DNA from: JADCGM01 sp943368345
Lineage (GTDB): Bacteria; Pseudomonadota; Alphaproteobacteria; Sphingomonadales; Sphingomonadaceae
Direction of reading: 5' to 3'
DNA: 64,000 bases
Assembly: GCA_943368345.1 (NCBI GenBank)
Contig: CALRKY020000013.1
Coordinates: 1 to 64,000 of the forward strand
Positions 1 to 7,785 of the stretch are shown piece after piece (the first letter of the stretch is position 1; each line of letters starts with the position of its first letter). The translations under genes were made by a program, and so were the position numbers. Under the pieces are notes generated by a model. The model was not told where the DNA came from, made no database searches, and saw only the letters and a program-made list of their open reading frames with translations.

Positions 1-2
1 GT

Positions 3-149
3 TGGCGCAACCTGGTCGAACGCCTGTTCAGCAAACTCAAAAACTGGCGAAGGGTCGCCACACGCTACGACAAAACCAAAGAATCCTACCTCGGCTTCGT
101 CGCTCTCGCCTCAATCAAACTGTGGATACCCTTTGTCCACGTGGCCTAA
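3..149 (+). mobile_element. IS5-type transposase, C-terminal end (gene runs off left edge)
   Basis: The open frame enters from the left edge and stops at TAA 147-149, giving 48 residues. It begins WRNLVERLFSKLKNWRRVA and contains TRYDKT, the usual tail of IS5-family (IS427-like) DDE transposases, where the last catalytic glutamate sits in the R-x-x-V-E-R stretch. Only this end is visible, so completeness of the element cannot be judged. No terminal inverted repeat follows the stop: the next bases already encode sugar-transferase sequence. The right end of the element therefore seems to have been deleted or recombined. Confidence 0.75.
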
Positions 150-561
150 GATAAATGAACTGCCACAGCTATTGAATATTCTCCTAGGCGATATGAGCAT
201 AATTTGGCCAAGGCCTCTAACACATCAAACATTTATTGCGTATTCGGACGCTGTACGAGAAACAATAGGACGAGTGAGATCTGGATTGTCCGGAATCGGG
301 TCTATAGTGTTTCGAAACGAAGAGGATATTCTGTCTGGAACTGACAGTTCAATGCAATTTTACAACGAAGTAATCGCACCATACAAAGGCAATCTGGAGT
401 CATGGTATGTCAGGAACAATAGTATTGGAATCTATGTGAAAGCAATTTTTGTTACTGTTTTCGCTGTTTTCAAGCCTGGAACCAGCATTGCATGGAAGAT
501 TTTTTCCGGTCTGCCTATTCCTCCACATCGACTTCGATCGCAATTGAACTATATTGAGTAG
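133..561 (+). pseudogene. N-terminally truncated exopolysaccharide sugar transferase (WcaJ/PssY-type)
   Basis: From about codon 5 the frame matches the C-terminal part of bacterial undecaprenyl-phosphate sugar-1-phosphate transferases: INELPQLLNILLGDMS, then PRPLT, then GLSGIGSIVFR. The membrane and N-terminal catalytic parts are absent and the only available start is a TTG inside the transposase end. Two normally conserved positions are altered: the usual GPRP reads WPRP at residues 25-28, and RPGLSG reads RSGLSG. The stretch is visibly AT-rich against a GC-rich background. I read it as a dead fragment of a transferred polysaccharide locus, joined to an IS end. Confidence 0.75.
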
Positions 562-840
562 TTATTGAGGCTTTTTTGATTGGCCTGGATCATATCTGCA
601 TGAACTGAAGCAGTTGGCGCATTCGCGTGGTTTGGAGATGTCGACGAGCCTGCCGATCAGGTTCCAGAGGCGGGCGACGGGTCGTTCCCCGATCTTTCTG
701 AGCATGGCCTTGAGGCGGAAGATGGCCTTCTCGATCGGATTGAAGTCGGGGCTGTATGGCGAGAGGGAGTGCAGGGTTGCTCCGGCCGCCTTGATCCGTT
801 CGCGCGCCGCGTCACGCTTGTTGGTCGACAGACGCTCTAA
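562..840 (-). mobile_element. IS630-family transposase remnant (C-terminal ~90 residues)
   Basis: The minus strand from 840 to 562 encodes NKRDAARERIKAAGATL, SPYSPDFNPIEKAIFRLK, then ARLWNLIGRLVDI and PRECANCF before TAA. This is the end of an IS630-type DDE transposase; the SPDxNPIE motif carries the last catalytic glutamate. The N-terminal two thirds are missing: upstream the frame runs straight into the stop codon of the diguanylate cyclase gene. Its stop (562-564) directly abuts the stop of the convergent sugar-transferase fragment (559-561). Non-functional on its own. Confidence 0.75.
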
Positions 841-2621
841 GCAGCGAGCCGCAGTCGGTTGCGGCCGGCGGTTTTGGCTTCGTATAGGGCCTTGTCGGCA
901 CGGCTCAGGAACTCGCTGGCGCTGGGTCCAGCGTCGACTTCAGTGGCACCAATGCTGGCGGTGATGTGGATTGTCCGCCCGCCGATATCGATGGCGGCGG
1001 CTTCAATGGCACCCCGGAGCGATTCCAGCACCGCTTGCGCTTCGGGCAGGGGTAGGCCGGACAGCAGCACGGCGAATTCCTCCCCACCGATCCGGCCAAT
1101 CACCGCTTCCGGCGTCACCGCATTGCGGCAGATTTCAGCAAAGGCCTGCAGAACGGCATCACCGGCGGCATGGCCATAGGTATCGTTGACCTGCTTGAAA
1201 TGATCGATATCGATCATCGCCAGCGTCGTATCGCCGCGCGATGCCAGCTGCGAATCCACCTTCTCGATGAAAGCGCGGCGGTTGAGCAGGCCGGTCAGCG
1301 CATCGGTGGTCGCCAACACCTGCAACTGCGATTCAAGACCCTTGCGGACCGTGATATCCCGCAAGGTCCCGAACGACCCGATGACATTGTCATTCTCGTC
1401 AACCGACAACTGTGTCAGCGCTTCCACCCACCGCACACTGCCGTCCTTGTGGATATAGCGCAGCTCCTGGCGAACCTCGCTCACCTCCCGCGCGAAGAGC
1501 GGGGCCAATCGTTGCAACATGATCGCCCGGTCATCGGGATGCACAATGCTGATCGAGGAGCGGTGCAAGGCGTTGCTCTCGTCACCCCCCATCCGCTTTG
1601 ACGCCGGGTTCAGGAACATCCAGCGCCCGTCCGGATCAGTCCGGTAGATCACATCATCGATGCTGTCGATTACCGATCGATAGTCGGCCTCGCGCGCCTT
1701 CAGCCGCGCCGACAGCCGATCCCGCTGCGCCAGAAAGGCACCAACGGGCAAGGCGGAAATGAAGATGACCGTCAGGAAAAACTGGAAGAACTGGATACGG
1801 CGGCCGTGAGCGATATCGACCATGCCCACTGGTCCCATATCCATCGACGTGCCGATTGACCCGATGATACCGACAACCAGCGTTGCCCCAGCAGCGCCCA
1901 GCGGGCCGGTGCGGACCGTCGCCAGCAGCACCACCGGCATGACCATGAACCCCAGCGGCACCCGGGTTTGAAAAAACACCAGCGAACTGACACCGACGAC
2001 GGCACCCAGCAGTACCGCGAATTCCCGCCAGCTGCGGCGTATCAACAAGCCAGTCGTCCCATAGCGGCGGACCATTGTGGCAATGGCGATGAACGGCAGG
2101 ACCACCAGCGACCCCACGGCATCGGCCAGATACCAGGTGCGCCAAACCCGCCAGAACATGGCATCTTCCAGCAGTGTCGCCGCCGTTGCGCCAACCGTTG
2201 CGGCGCACACCGGCGCAATGATCCCGATGGCAACGCACAGCATCAACAGGCGATCAGGCCGCAGGAAAACCGTTCGCAGGTTGCTCCACCGTCGCCCCAG
2301 TGCAACGGCGACGGCAATGCCCACGGCGTTGGCCAGCGTGAACGCAATGCTGGTGGTGAGGCTGTCGCCAAAAATCAGGTTGGCGCTGACACTGGCGACA
2401 AAAAACACGCCCGACAGCGGCACAAGGTCCTGCCGCCGCGACAGCAGGATGGCGGTGATCGCAATGGCGTCGGCAATCCAGAGGGTTGAGACATTGCCCG
2501 ATTCGCGGGTCAGCAACACACTGCCAACTGCCGATACGAAATAGGCAAGCCCGAGCAACAGGATACGGACCACGGTGGTCAACCGCAGCCCTGTCCTCCG
2601 CCCCTGACGCGCTACATCCAT
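837..2621 (-). CDS. Membrane diguanylate cyclase, MASE1-PAS-GGDEF
   Basis: 594 residues. Residues about 15-300 form a multi-pass MASE1-like sensor (WIADAIAI, then WYLADAVGSLVVLPF). Residues about 310-430 are a PAS/PAC module (HPDDR, then YIHKDGSVRWVE). The C-terminus is a GGDEF domain with a GGEEF active site at 512-516 and the substrate-site signature DIDHFKQVNDTYGH. It should make c-di-GMP at the inner membrane. The inhibitory I-site RxxD expected five residues before GGEEF is absent (TPEA), so product feedback is probably lacking. The gene is divergent from asd with about 160 bp between the starts. Its stop codon borders the IS630 remnant. Confidence 0.92.
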   Translation of the reverse strand: MDVARQGRRTGLRLTTVVRILLLGLAYFVSAVGSVLLTRESGNVSTLWIADAIAITAILLSRRQDLVPLSGVFFVASVSANLIFGDSLTTSIAFTLANAVGIAVAVALGRRWSNLRTVFLRPDRLLMLCVAIGIIAPVCAATVGATAATLLEDAMFWRVWRTWYLADAVGSLVVLPFIAIATMVRRYGTTGLLIRRSWREFAVLLGAVVGVSSLVFFQTRVPLGFMVMPVVLLATVRTGPLGAAGATLVVGIIGSIGTSMDMGPVGMVDIAHGRRIQFFQFFLTVIFISALPVGAFLAQRDRLSARLKAREADYRSVIDSIDDVIYRTDPDGRWMFLNPASKRMGGDESNALHRSSISIVHPDDRAIMLQRLAPLFAREVSEVRQELRYIHKDGSVRWVEALTQLSVDENDNVIGSFGTLRDITVRKGLESQLQVLATTDALTGLLNRRAFIEKVDSQLASRGDTTLAMIDIDHFKQVNDTYGHAAGDAVLQAFAEICRNAVTPEAVIGRIGGEEFAVLLSGLPLPEAQAVLESLRGAIEAAAIDIGGRTIHITASIGATEVDAGPSASEFLSRADKALYEAKTAGRNRLRLAA

Positions 2622-2783
2622 GCCATGTCCTGTTCAACTGATGGTTGAATATATAGCGCGGTTGTAGTTAACGGGTCGTTACGCCAGCCGAAACTGCTGC
2701 CTCCGGCACGCGTCACTTCGGGGTTGCGCCTCGGGTTGCGCCCGTCAATAAGCGCCACCGACAGATCCAGACGGAGAGAATCA

Positions 2784-3827
2784 ATGGCGTACCGCGTTGT
2801 CGTGGTGGGTGCGACCGGCAATGTCGGTCGGGAAATGCTCAACATCCTTGCCGAACGGCAATTTCCACTTGCCGATATTGCCGCCGTGGCGTCGTCACGC
2901 TCGCAGGGCGATATCGTCGATTTCGGCGAAAATGGACGCGAACTCAAAGTCCAGAATATCGACCATTTTGACTTTAGCGGCTGGGATATCGCGCTGTTCG
3001 CCGCCGGCTCCGGACCGGCAAAAATCCACGCGCCACGGGCCGCAGCGGCGGGCTGCACAGTGATCGACAATTCGTCCCTGTTCCGCATGGACCATGATGT
3101 TCCACTGATCGTCCCGGAGGTCAATCCGGAGGCGATTGACCGGTACCGCAAGCGCAACATCATCGCCAATCCGAATTGTTCAACCGCCCAGATGGTGGTG
3201 GCCCTGAAGCCGCTGCACGATGCCGCGACGATCAAGCGTGTCGTCGTCTCCACCTACCAATCGGTTTCCGGGGCCGGCAAAGAGGGCATGGACGAGCTGT
3301 TCGAACAAACCCGCGCGGTTTTCGTCAATGACGAAAAGCAGATCAAGAAATTCACCAAACAGATCGCCTTCAATGTGATCCCGCACATTGACAGCTTTGT
3401 CGGGCCGGAGACCGGCTACGACGGCTACACCAAGGAAGAGCTGAAGATGGTGCAGGAAACCCGCAAAATCCTCGATCCAGATATCGAGGTGACGGCGACC
3501 TGTGTGCGGGTGCCGGTGTTCGTCGGCCATAGTGAGGCAATCAACATCGAGTTTGAACGCCCGATCACCGTCGCCGAAGCGCAGCGCATCCTGCGGGAAG
3601 CCCCCGGCGTCATGCTGGTCGATAAGCGAGAGGATGGCGGCTACATCACCCCGATCGACTGTGTTGGCGACTTCGCGACCTTTGTCAGCCGGGTGCGCAA
3701 GGACCCGACTGTTCCGCATGGGCTGGTGCTGTGGTGCGTCAGCGACAACTTGCGGAAAGGCGCAGCGCTGAACGCGGTGCAGATCGCCGAACTGCTCGGG
3801 CGACGCCATTTGAAGAAGGCGGCTTGA
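2784..3827 (+). CDS. asd: Aspartate-semialdehyde dehydrogenase
   Basis: 347 residues, the family's normal length. It reduces aspartyl phosphate to aspartate semialdehyde for lysine/diaminopimelate, threonine and methionine synthesis. The N-terminus holds the NADP loop GATGNVGRE (residues 9-17). The catalytic cysteine is Cys132 in NPNCSTAQM, followed by the QSVSGAGKEG stretch. The ATG at 2784 is chosen over an upstream in-frame start because it has a GGAGAG ribosome site at 2773-2778 and starts the conserved fold directly. Confidence 0.96.
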   Translation: MAYRVVVVGATGNVGREMLNILAERQFPLADIAAVASSRSQGDIVDFGENGRELKVQNIDHFDFSGWDIALFAAGSGPAKIHAPRAAAAGCTVIDNSSLFRMDHDVPLIVPEVNPEAIDRYRKRNIIANPNCSTAQMVVALKPLHDAATIKRVVVSTYQSVSGAGKEGMDELFEQTRAVFVNDEKQIKKFTKQIAFNVIPHIDSFVGPETGYDGYTKEELKMVQETRKILDPDIEVTATCVRVPVFVGHSEAINIEFERPITVAEAQRILREAPGVMLVDKREDGGYITPIDCVGDFATFVSRVRKDPTVPHGLVLWCVSDNLRKGAALNAVQIAELLGRRHLKKAA

Positions 3828-4197
3828 GCGGGAATCTTCATCGAGTTGGACCTCCCGCCGTTGCAAAGCAGCAAGCGGTGCGGCATCCTGCCTAGACGGC
3901 TTGCGACCTACTGCTGGAGATTGACGACGACATATTCGAAGATGTTGCCAGATGATCGCGCGCGACAGGGCGCAGCGTGGAAGAGCTGGTTCGCGAACAA
4001 CTCATGCACGTCATCGGACGCCCCTATGTACAACCCAAAGGCTTGGACCTGATATCTGAGGGGCGTCAGAACCTCATATTGGATCTGACTACGCAAGGGT
4101 CATGATGATTGGTGGCTGTCACAGCCGGATGTATCAGCGCTGCCGCGTTACCTGATCGAGGGCAGCCAGATGACTGTTAAGCTGTAGGAGAAGGCGA
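3828..4197. other. Gene-poor interval between asd and the hydrolase
   Basis: 370 bases without an intact gene. It holds the degraded small reading frame described separately (3896-4105). A second short frame at 4104-4187 (DDWW..QPDVSALPRYLIEG) could be a frameshifted continuation. There is also a weak hairpin (GCGGGA/TCCCGC with an 18-nt loop) just after asd. No promoter could be assigned with confidence. Confidence 0.6.
3896..4105 (+). pseudogene. Possible decayed ribbon-helix-helix-like antitoxin gene
   Basis: One frame reads LLLEIDDDIFEDVAR, then a TGA (3953-3955), then RATGRSVEELVREQLMHVIG and about 30 more residues to TGA TGA at 4103. The pattern (charged strand, then GRS.EELVREQL helix) resembles VapB/RHH-type antitoxins such as TLEIDDD...GRSLEELVRE. 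No ATG or ribosome site precedes it, and a TAG lies in frame at 3893. No toxin partner is adjacent. The family assignment is by eye only and weak; the in-frame interruption is directly visible. Confidence 0.3.
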
Positions 4198-4956
4198 TTG
4201 GCAAAATCCCCGACCGAGCACCGCTTTGCCTCCTTCGACGGACAGGAGATCGCTTGGCAGGAGCTTGGGATTGGCCGCCCGGTTGTGCTGCTGCACGGGT
4301 TGTTCAGCCATGCCGAGATGAACTGGCTCCGTTGGGGGACAGCCCAGGCCATTGCGGATGCCGGGTTTTGCGTCCTTTTGCCGGACCTGCGCGCCCACGG
4401 GCGGAGCGCTGCACCGCATGACCCCGCTGCCTACCCAACCGATGTGCTGGCCATGGACATCGAAGCGCTGACCCGCCATCTCGGGCTGACCGACTTTGAT
4501 CTTGGCGGCTATTCGCTCGGTGCTCGCACGACCATGAGGCTGCTGGTCCGCGGGTTGCGGCCACGGCGGGCGGTCCTGGCCGGCATGGGCCTCGAAGGGC
4601 TGACCGGCAGCGACAAGCGCCGCAATTTCTTCCTCGATGCCATTGCCAATCGCGACACGGCAACGCGCGGCACCGATGCCTGGATGGCGGTGCAGTTCAT
4701 GAAATCAACGGGCACCGACCCTGATGCGGTCGCCCATGTCCTGCGGTCGCAGGTGAAAACGACTGCCGATGATCTGCGCGCCATCACCACCGAGACGCTG
4801 GTCGTCTGCGGCGTTGACGATCAGGACAATGGCTCCGCGCCGGACCTCGCCCTCACCCTGCCGAACGCGCACTATGTTGAGGTGCCGGGTAACCATATGT
4901 CTGCCGTCACCAAGCCCGACCTCGGCGCGGCGATGGCCCGCTTCCTCGCGGCTTGA
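4198..4956 (+). CDS. Alpha/beta-fold hydrolase
   Basis: 252 residues with the alpha/beta hydrolase layout: oxyanion region VVLLHGLFSH near 29-38, PDLRAHGRS at 62-70, and the nucleophile elbow GGYSLG with Ser106. The acid probably lies in VVCGVDDQDNG and the histidine in VPGNHMS near the C-terminus. No signal peptide, so cytosolic. Substrate cannot be predicted. The start is TTG at 4198, supported by TAGGAG just upstream at 4185-4190; no ATG fits before the conserved LLHG. Confidence 0.85.
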   Translation: MAKSPTEHRFASFDGQEIAWQELGIGRPVVLLHGLFSHAEMNWLRWGTAQAIADAGFCVLLPDLRAHGRSAAPHDPAAYPTDVLAMDIEALTRHLGLTDFDLGGYSLGARTTMRLLVRGLRPRRAVLAGMGLEGLTGSDKRRNFFLDAIANRDTATRGTDAWMAVQFMKSTGTDPDAVAHVLRSQVKTTADDLRAITTETLVVCGVDDQDNGSAPDLALTLPNAHYVEVPGNHMSAVTKPDLGAAMARFLAA

Positions 4957-5010
4957 CGCTCCGCCGCGGATGGCGTTTCTGATGCCATCACGATCTTTGG
5001 GAGCAGTGGA

Positions 5011-6864
5011 ATGAAATCGCTTGTATCGAGCCTGGCCCTTGCGGTCGCCCTTACCGCCTGCAGCATCAACGTCAGCCAGACCGAGCCCGTGGTTGCAACG
5101 CCGACGCCAGCTCCCGTCCAGGCGGGGCCGACCGCCGCTGACGCCGATGCGTTTGTGACCGAGGCCGAGAAGAAATATTTCGACCTGTCGATCTATGCGG
5201 CCAAGGCCGGCTGGGTCAATTCCACCTACCTGACCGATGATACCGACTGGATCGCCGCCAAGGTCGGGACCGAGGCGACCGAACTCGGGGTGAAGTTTGC
5301 CAAGGACGCCGCGCGTTTCGACAAGGTGGCCGGACTGTCCTTCGACACCCGCCGCAAGCTGGATATCCTGAAGCAAGGGTTGGTGCTTCCCGCTCCAGCC
5401 GCCGCCGGCGCGGCAGAGGAACTCAACACCATCGCAACCCGCCTGCAGTCGACCTATGGCAAGGGCAAGGGCACCCACAAGGGTCAGGTCAAATCCGGCA
5501 ATGACCTTGAAGCGTTGATGGGCACAGTTCGCAACCCCGACGAGCTCCGCGAAATGTGGGTGTCGTGGCACGCTGTCGGCAAACCAATGCGCGCCGACTA
5601 TGTCCGGCTCGCCAGCATCGCCAACGCCGGTGCGCAGGAACTGGGCTTTGCCGATACCGGGGCGATGTGGCGGTCAGGCTATGACATGCCAGCAGATGAT
5701 TTTGCGCAGTTGACCGACAAACTATGGGGTCAGGTCCGCCCGCTCTATGACCAGCTGCACTGCTACACCCGGTCAAAGCTGAACGCGAAATATGGGAGCG
5801 GGGTCCAGGCGACGACGGGGCCAATCCGGGCTGACCTGCTTGGCAATATGTGGGCGCAGGAATGGGGCAACATCTATGACATTGTCGCGCCAAAGGGGGC
5901 TGGCAGCGTCGGCTATGATACGACCAAACTGCTGCTCGCCAAAAATTATGACCCGGTGAAAATGGTGAAGACCGGAGAAGGATTCTATTCCTCGCTCGGC
6001 TTTGCTCCGCTTCCGGCAAGTTTCTGGGACCGCTCCCAGATCACTGCCCCACGCGACAGGGAAGTGGTCTGCCATGCCTCGGCCTGGAACATCGATAACA
6101 AGGATGATCTGCGCATCAAGATGTGCACCAAGGTCAATGCGGTGGACTTTGTCACCATCCATCACGAGCTCGGCCATAATTATTACCAGCGCGCCTATAA
6201 TCAGCAGCCATTCCTGTATCTGAACGGCGCCAACGACGGGTTCCACGAGGCAATCGGTGACTTTGTCGCGCTGTCGATCACCCCGGATTATCTGGTGCAG
6301 ATCGGTCTGCTCGACCCGGCAAAGGTCCCGGACGCGTCAAAGGACACCGGCCTGCTTTTACGGCAGGCGATGGACAAGGTGGCGTTTCTGCCGTTCGGCC
6401 TGCTCATCGACAAATGGCGCTGGGGGGTGTTTTCGGGTCAGATCAAGCCGGAGAATTACAATGCCGCCTGGACCGAACTCCGCCAGCAATATCAGGGTAT
6501 TGTCCCGCCGGTTGCCCGGACCGAGGCCGATTTTGACCCCGGTGCAAAATATCATATCCCCGGCAACACGCCCTACACGCGCTATTTCCTCGCCCGGCTG
6601 TTGCAGTTCCAGTTCTACAAGGCTGCCTGTGATCAGGCCGGGTGGAAAGGGCCGCTGCACCGCTGCTCTTTCTACGGGAACAAGGAGGTCGGTGCGAAAC
6701 TGGATGCCATGCTGAAAATGGGGGCTTCAAAGCCCTGGCCAGACGCGCTGGAGGCCTTCACCGGCAGTCGCGAAATGGACGGCACCGCCATGATCGCCTA
6801 TTTCCAGCCACTGATGGTCTGGCTTCAGGACCAGAACAAAGGGCAGCAGTGCGGCTGGCAATGA
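5011..6864 (+). CDS. Peptidase M2 family (ACE-like) dipeptidyl carboxypeptidase lipoprotein
   Basis: 617 residues. A lipoprotein signal peptide ends in LTAC with Cys17 as the lipidated residue. The zinc motif HELGH is at 385-389, and the third ligand glutamate is Glu413 in GFHEAIGD, 24 residues after the second histidine as in angiotensin-converting-enzyme-like M2 peptidases. It is expected to remove dipeptides from peptide C-termini in the periplasm. Its last 504 bp recur almost exactly at 12087-12590 on the far side of the pilus cluster. Confidence 0.93.
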   Translation: MKSLVSSLALAVALTACSINVSQTEPVVATPTPAPVQAGPTAADADAFVTEAEKKYFDLSIYAAKAGWVNSTYLTDDTDWIAAKVGTEATELGVKFAKDAARFDKVAGLSFDTRRKLDILKQGLVLPAPAAAGAAEELNTIATRLQSTYGKGKGTHKGQVKSGNDLEALMGTVRNPDELREMWVSWHAVGKPMRADYVRLASIANAGAQELGFADTGAMWRSGYDMPADDFAQLTDKLWGQVRPLYDQLHCYTRSKLNAKYGSGVQATTGPIRADLLGNMWAQEWGNIYDIVAPKGAGSVGYDTTKLLLAKNYDPVKMVKTGEGFYSSLGFAPLPASFWDRSQITAPRDREVVCHASAWNIDNKDDLRIKMCTKVNAVDFVTIHHELGHNYYQRAYNQQPFLYLNGANDGFHEAIGDFVALSITPDYLVQIGLLDPAKVPDASKDTGLLLRQAMDKVAFLPFGLLIDKWRWGVFSGQIKPENYNAAWTELRQQYQGIVPPVARTEADFDPGAKYHIPGNTPYTRYFLARLLQFQFYKAACDQAGWKGPLHRCSFYGNKEVGAKLDAMLKMGASKPWPDALEAFTGSREMDGTAMIAYFQPLMVWLQDQNKGQQCGWQ

Positions 6865-6880
6865 GCTAGCGGCTTGCGGG

Positions 6881-6909
6881 GGCCCGGAATGGACTGCTCA
6901 TTCCGGGCC
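6881..6909 (+). terminator. Hairpin after the M2 peptidase gene
   Basis: Perfect 11-bp stem GGCCCGGAATG/CATTCCGGGCC with a 7-nt loop (6892-6898), starting 16 bases past the stop. No T-run follows, so it may act as an imperfect terminator or mRNA-stabilising structure. Confidence 0.55.
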
Positions 6910-6924
6910 ACTCGGGCTCCCGCA

Positions 6925-6945
6925 TTAACCAACGTTGTTAACCAT
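6925..6945. promoter_or_regulatory. Possible CtrA-type (TTAACCAT) site
   Basis: TTAACCAACGTTG is followed by TTAACCAT. The last eight bases match the CtrA half-site known from alphaproteobacteria, and a second TTAA lies 9 bases upstream (the full CtrA site has 7). It precedes the small plus-strand pilin-like gene at 7021. Motif match only; no promoter elements could be fixed. Confidence 0.25.
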
Positions 6946-7020
6946 AACCTCTTCAATTCGCGTTAATTTGTCGCATTTTTCCGCCCGAAACCGGCAAATT
7001 CTGCCTGTCCGCAGCCCGAA

Positions 7021-7317
7021 ATGTTCGTTACGGTCGGCAAAATGTTCCTACCCGCCCATCTTCGCACAATTCTGCTCGTGAGCGCCCTCCTTCCGGGGCC
7101 CGCAATAGCTGCGACCGCTTCTGCGAGCTTCGGCGTCGGCGTGGAGGTCTTGTCGACGTGCACGCTCGCGGACAATTTGCGCTCAACTCCGACAGGCTGG
7201 CAGCTACAGCCGGAAAAGATGTGCCTCCCAAATAGGACGGCGATGCCGGCGCAACTGCCGGTTCAGGTCTCGCAGGTTCAGACGGCCGACCAGTCGCTTG
7301 TCGTGCTCGAGTTCTGA
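7021..7317 (+). CDS. Small secreted protein with spore-coat-U-like N-terminus
   Basis: 98 residues. It has a signal peptide (LRTILLVSALLPGPAIA) and then ATASASFGVGVEVLSTCTL. That is the way the mature Csu/SCPU pilins of the adjacent cluster begin (ATATAS..I.ATVQPTC). The rest (TPTGWQLQPEKMCLPN, then QVSQVQTADQSLVVLEF) does not continue as a pilin domain. The gene is on the opposite strand to the pilus operon and converges on its last gene. It could be a truncated pilin or an accessory secreted protein. The start could also be the ATG at 7042; neither has a strong ribosome site. Confidence 0.55.
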   Translation: MFVTVGKMFLPAHLRTILLVSALLPGPAIAATASASFGVGVEVLSTCTLADNLRSTPTGWQLQPEKMCLPNRTAMPAQLPVQVSQVQTADQSLVVLEF

Positions 7318-7326
7318 CGCAATGCC

Positions 7327-7785
7327 TCAATAGCTGACCGTTACGATGATCGTGTCGCTGTAGCTCCCCTGCGCGACCGATTGTCTGGCCGGAATTCGGG
7401 CGTAAACGGGCACGTCCACCGCGCCCCCGAGCAGGGCGATGGGTACGATCGACGTTATGAAGGATGTGTTGCTCGATCCGTTTCCCCAGATCGCTGTCCG
7501 CGCTGCATCGACGTAGAGTTGATAGGCTAGCTGGTCGGTGCTGCTGCGGAGACGGCGGCTGCCATAGCCGCCGCTGGTGCCCTGGCTCAGCGTGATCTGG
7601 TAGCCGCCAAGTCCGGACAGGATATCACAGCGCAGGGTTATCGTTCCCGTGACGTCCTTCGCGACCGTCGCGGCAGGGTTGTAGACGCCGAAGGCGATGC
7701 CGGTGGTCGACAGGGTGCAGGCAGCCTGGGATGGACTTGCGGAGGCCGCAAGCCCCGCAATGGTCAGGGTTCGGAGCCATTTCAT
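7327..7785 (-). CDS. Spore coat U domain pilin, last gene of the pilus operon
   Basis: 152 residues from ATG 7785, which overlaps the usher stop in an ATGA arrangement; an in-frame start 15 bases further upstream is unlikely. Signal peptide ends near SQA, then ACTLSTTGIAFGVYNP and the closing strand GSYSDTIIVTVSY typical of SCPU domains, whose last strand usually reads YSDTV.VTV.Y. It sits after the usher, where Csu-type operons place the tip adhesin. However, it has only one SCPU domain, whereas the Acinetobacter tip CsuE has two. The likely role is a minor or tip pilin assembled through the usher. Confidence 0.85.
   Translation of the reverse strand: MKWLRTLTIAGLAASASPSQAACTLSTTGIAFGVYNPAATVAKDVTGTITLRCDILSGLGGYQITLSQGTSGGYGSRRLRSSTDQLAYQLYVDAARTAIWGNGSSNTSFITSIVPIALLGGAVDVPVYARIPARQSVAQGSYSDTIIVTVSY

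Noticed and set aside
6925..6942. Full CtrA box TTAA-N7-TTAA
   Set aside because: The two TTAA are separated by 9 bases, not 7; only the half-site match is kept, at low confidence.
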